NCBI GenBank assembly: GCA_017469335.1
Contig: JAFUGP010000149.1
Location: forward strand, 1 to 44,181
DNA from: Succinivibrio sp.
GTDB taxonomy: Bacteria; Pseudomonadota; Gammaproteobacteria; Enterobacterales; Succinivibrionaceae
DNA: 44,181 nt
Direction: 5' to 3'
The notes under the pieces are model-generated. The model ran no database searches and was not told the origin of the DNA. It saw only the letters and a program-made list of their open reading frames with translations. The position numbers and the translations under genes were made by a program. This document shows, in pieces, positions 43,347-44,181 of this stretch; position 1 is the first letter of the stretch; each line of letters opens with the position of its first letter.

Positions 43347-43994
43347 TCATGGTGCAGGCGTAAACTCGCCCGCCTGTTTGGCGGCCAGATCCAGATAGAG
43401 CCGGTGCAGCGCGGCGACCCTGATTTGCAGTTCCTCAAGGGGACAGTCGGTTTCAACCAGATCATCGGCCCGCTTGCGCCGCAGCCTGCGCGGATACTGC
43501 GCGGCAAGGATGGAGCGCGCCTGCCGGGGAGTTTCGCCGTCACGTCGCCTCAGACGTTCTATTTGGGTCTTATACGGTACGTCGCACACCAGAATACGCG
43601 CGAAATGACGCTCGCGATGGAGCTCAAAGAGCAGCGGCACCGCGCAGATACAATAAGGAGCGCTCTGTGCCATGCACAGCTGCTGCATACGTCTGAAAAT
43701 TGCCGGATGCAGCAAGGCATTTAAGCTCTTGCGCGCCTTTGGATCGGCAAAAATGACTTCCCTGAGGCGACGGCGGTTGAGCGAGCCGTCTTTTAGCAGT
43801 ATCTCAGCTCCAAAGCGTGCGGCGATGGCATCAAGCAGAGAACTGCCCGCAGCGGTCAATTCCCGGGAAATAAGATCGGTATCGATCACGGGCACGCCCA
43901 GCCCTGCAAACAGCTCTGCGAGGGTGCTTTTGCCGCAGGCGATGCCTCCGGTCAGTCCGACCTTAAATTTGGTGGCGTCAGCGTTATCTGTCAT
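43347..43994 (-). CDS. coaE: Dephospho-CoA kinase
   Basis: CoaE phosphorylates dephospho-CoA, the last step of coenzyme A synthesis. The 215-residue protein has the P-loop GGIACGKST at residues 16-24, DTDLISREL, and PLLFEL. The C-terminal ten residues past the core are extra. It leads the coaE-zapD-yacG block, with 163 bp between coaE and zapD. Confidence 0.95.
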   Translation of the reverse strand: MTDNADATKFKVGLTGGIACGKSTLAELFAGLGVPVIDTDLISRELTAAGSSLLDAIAARFGAEILLKDGSLNRRRLREVIFADPKARKSLNALLHPAIFRRMQQLCMAQSAPYCICAVPLLFELHRERHFARILVCDVPYKTQIERLRRRDGETPRQARSILAAQYPRRLRRKRADDLVETDCPLEELQIRVAALHRLYLDLAAKQAGEFTPAP

Positions 43995-44042
43995 GTCAAC
44001 CCTCTGTGGGGAGCGGTGGGTCCGGAAGGGGCGGTTTCCAGT

Positions 44043-44181
44043 CTAAATTTTGCCCTGCACATACGTAGGTACCTTCTGGTAGGCCTGGGGCAGGTTCAGC
44101 TGATCGCAAATGCCGCGTAGCTTGGCAGTTATGCCGGTCATGACCACGGTACCATCGGCGTACTGCTTAGCTTCCACACCC
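44043..44181 (-). CDS. Unidentified protein, C-terminal 45 residues
   Basis: Only the last 45 codons and a TAG stop are in the window. The protein ends NLPQAYQKVPTYVQGKI. I do not recognise it. Upstream of coaE many Gammaproteobacteria carry the type IV pilus genes pilABCD, but this tail does not look like PilD, PilC or PilA. Confidence 0.6.
   Translation of the reverse strand, partial: GVEAKQYADGTVVMTGITAKLRGICDQLNLPQAYQKVPTYVQGKI

Noticed and set aside
1-44181. CRISPR arrays, tRNA or rRNA genes, complete insertion sequences, prophage
   Set aside because: I saw no regularly spaced repeats, tRNA-like cloverleafs, transposase genes or phage structural genes.

Overview
The window is a 44 kb piece of a Gammaproteobacterium chromosome, moderately GC-rich and densely coding. 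The gene blocks rpmB-rpmG-mutM, zapB-hslU-hslV-ftsN-(argS)-priA-rpmE, surA-pdxA-rsmA and yacG-zapD-coaE are all classical gammaproteobacterial neighbourhoods. A Haemophilus/Vibrio-style inner-core LPS gene set, a partial AAA-ATPase of a family common in gut anaerobes, and an RND pump whose sequence looks like Bacteroidota homologues point to a host-associated anaerobe, most plausibly Succinivibrionaceae (Aeromonadales). That placement is an inference; no rRNA gene is present.

Layout. 1-2000: end of an AAA-ATPase-like gene, then ribosomal proteins L28 and L33 and the DNA glycosylase MutM. 2096-6420: a two-gene RND efflux system on the minus strand without its outer-membrane channel or regulator. 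6715-6846: a well-delimited candidate small RNA. 7061-8783: coaD and heptosyltransferase I (OpsX type). 9397-12570: plus-strand unit yejM-kdkA-NAD(P)H oxidoreductase. 12721-20153: minus-strand block plsB, a FliL-like exported protein, hldD, glpG, waaF, waaA. 20392-24267: plus-strand fieF-cysE and a fructose-family PTS EIIABC. 24351-25263: a lone Panacea-domain protein and a stretch without a credible gene. 25264-32299: minus-strand priA, argS, ftsN, hslVU, zapB. 32451-34320: rpmE and a short malic enzyme. 34419-37756: three periplasmic solute-binding proteins of three different transporter classes, none with a permease. 37757-43994: rsmC, rsmA, pdxA, surA, yacG, zapD, coaE, and the tail of an unidentified gene at the right edge.

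How they fit. At least six genes (opsX, yejM, kdkA, waaA, waaF, hldD) make or control the LPS inner core, and the combination of a Kdo kinase with OpsX-type HepI predicts a single phosphorylated Kdo. PlsB, YejM and SurA add phospholipid synthesis, LPS homeostasis and outer-membrane protein folding, so envelope biogenesis is the main theme. ZapB, ZapD and FtsN are division proteins. The most unusual items are the candidate sRNA, the cluster of orphan binding proteins with altered ligand pockets, the ArgRS with a non-canonical HIGH motif, the Bacteroidota-like RND pump with a perfect operator-like inverted repeat, and the solitary Panacea protein.
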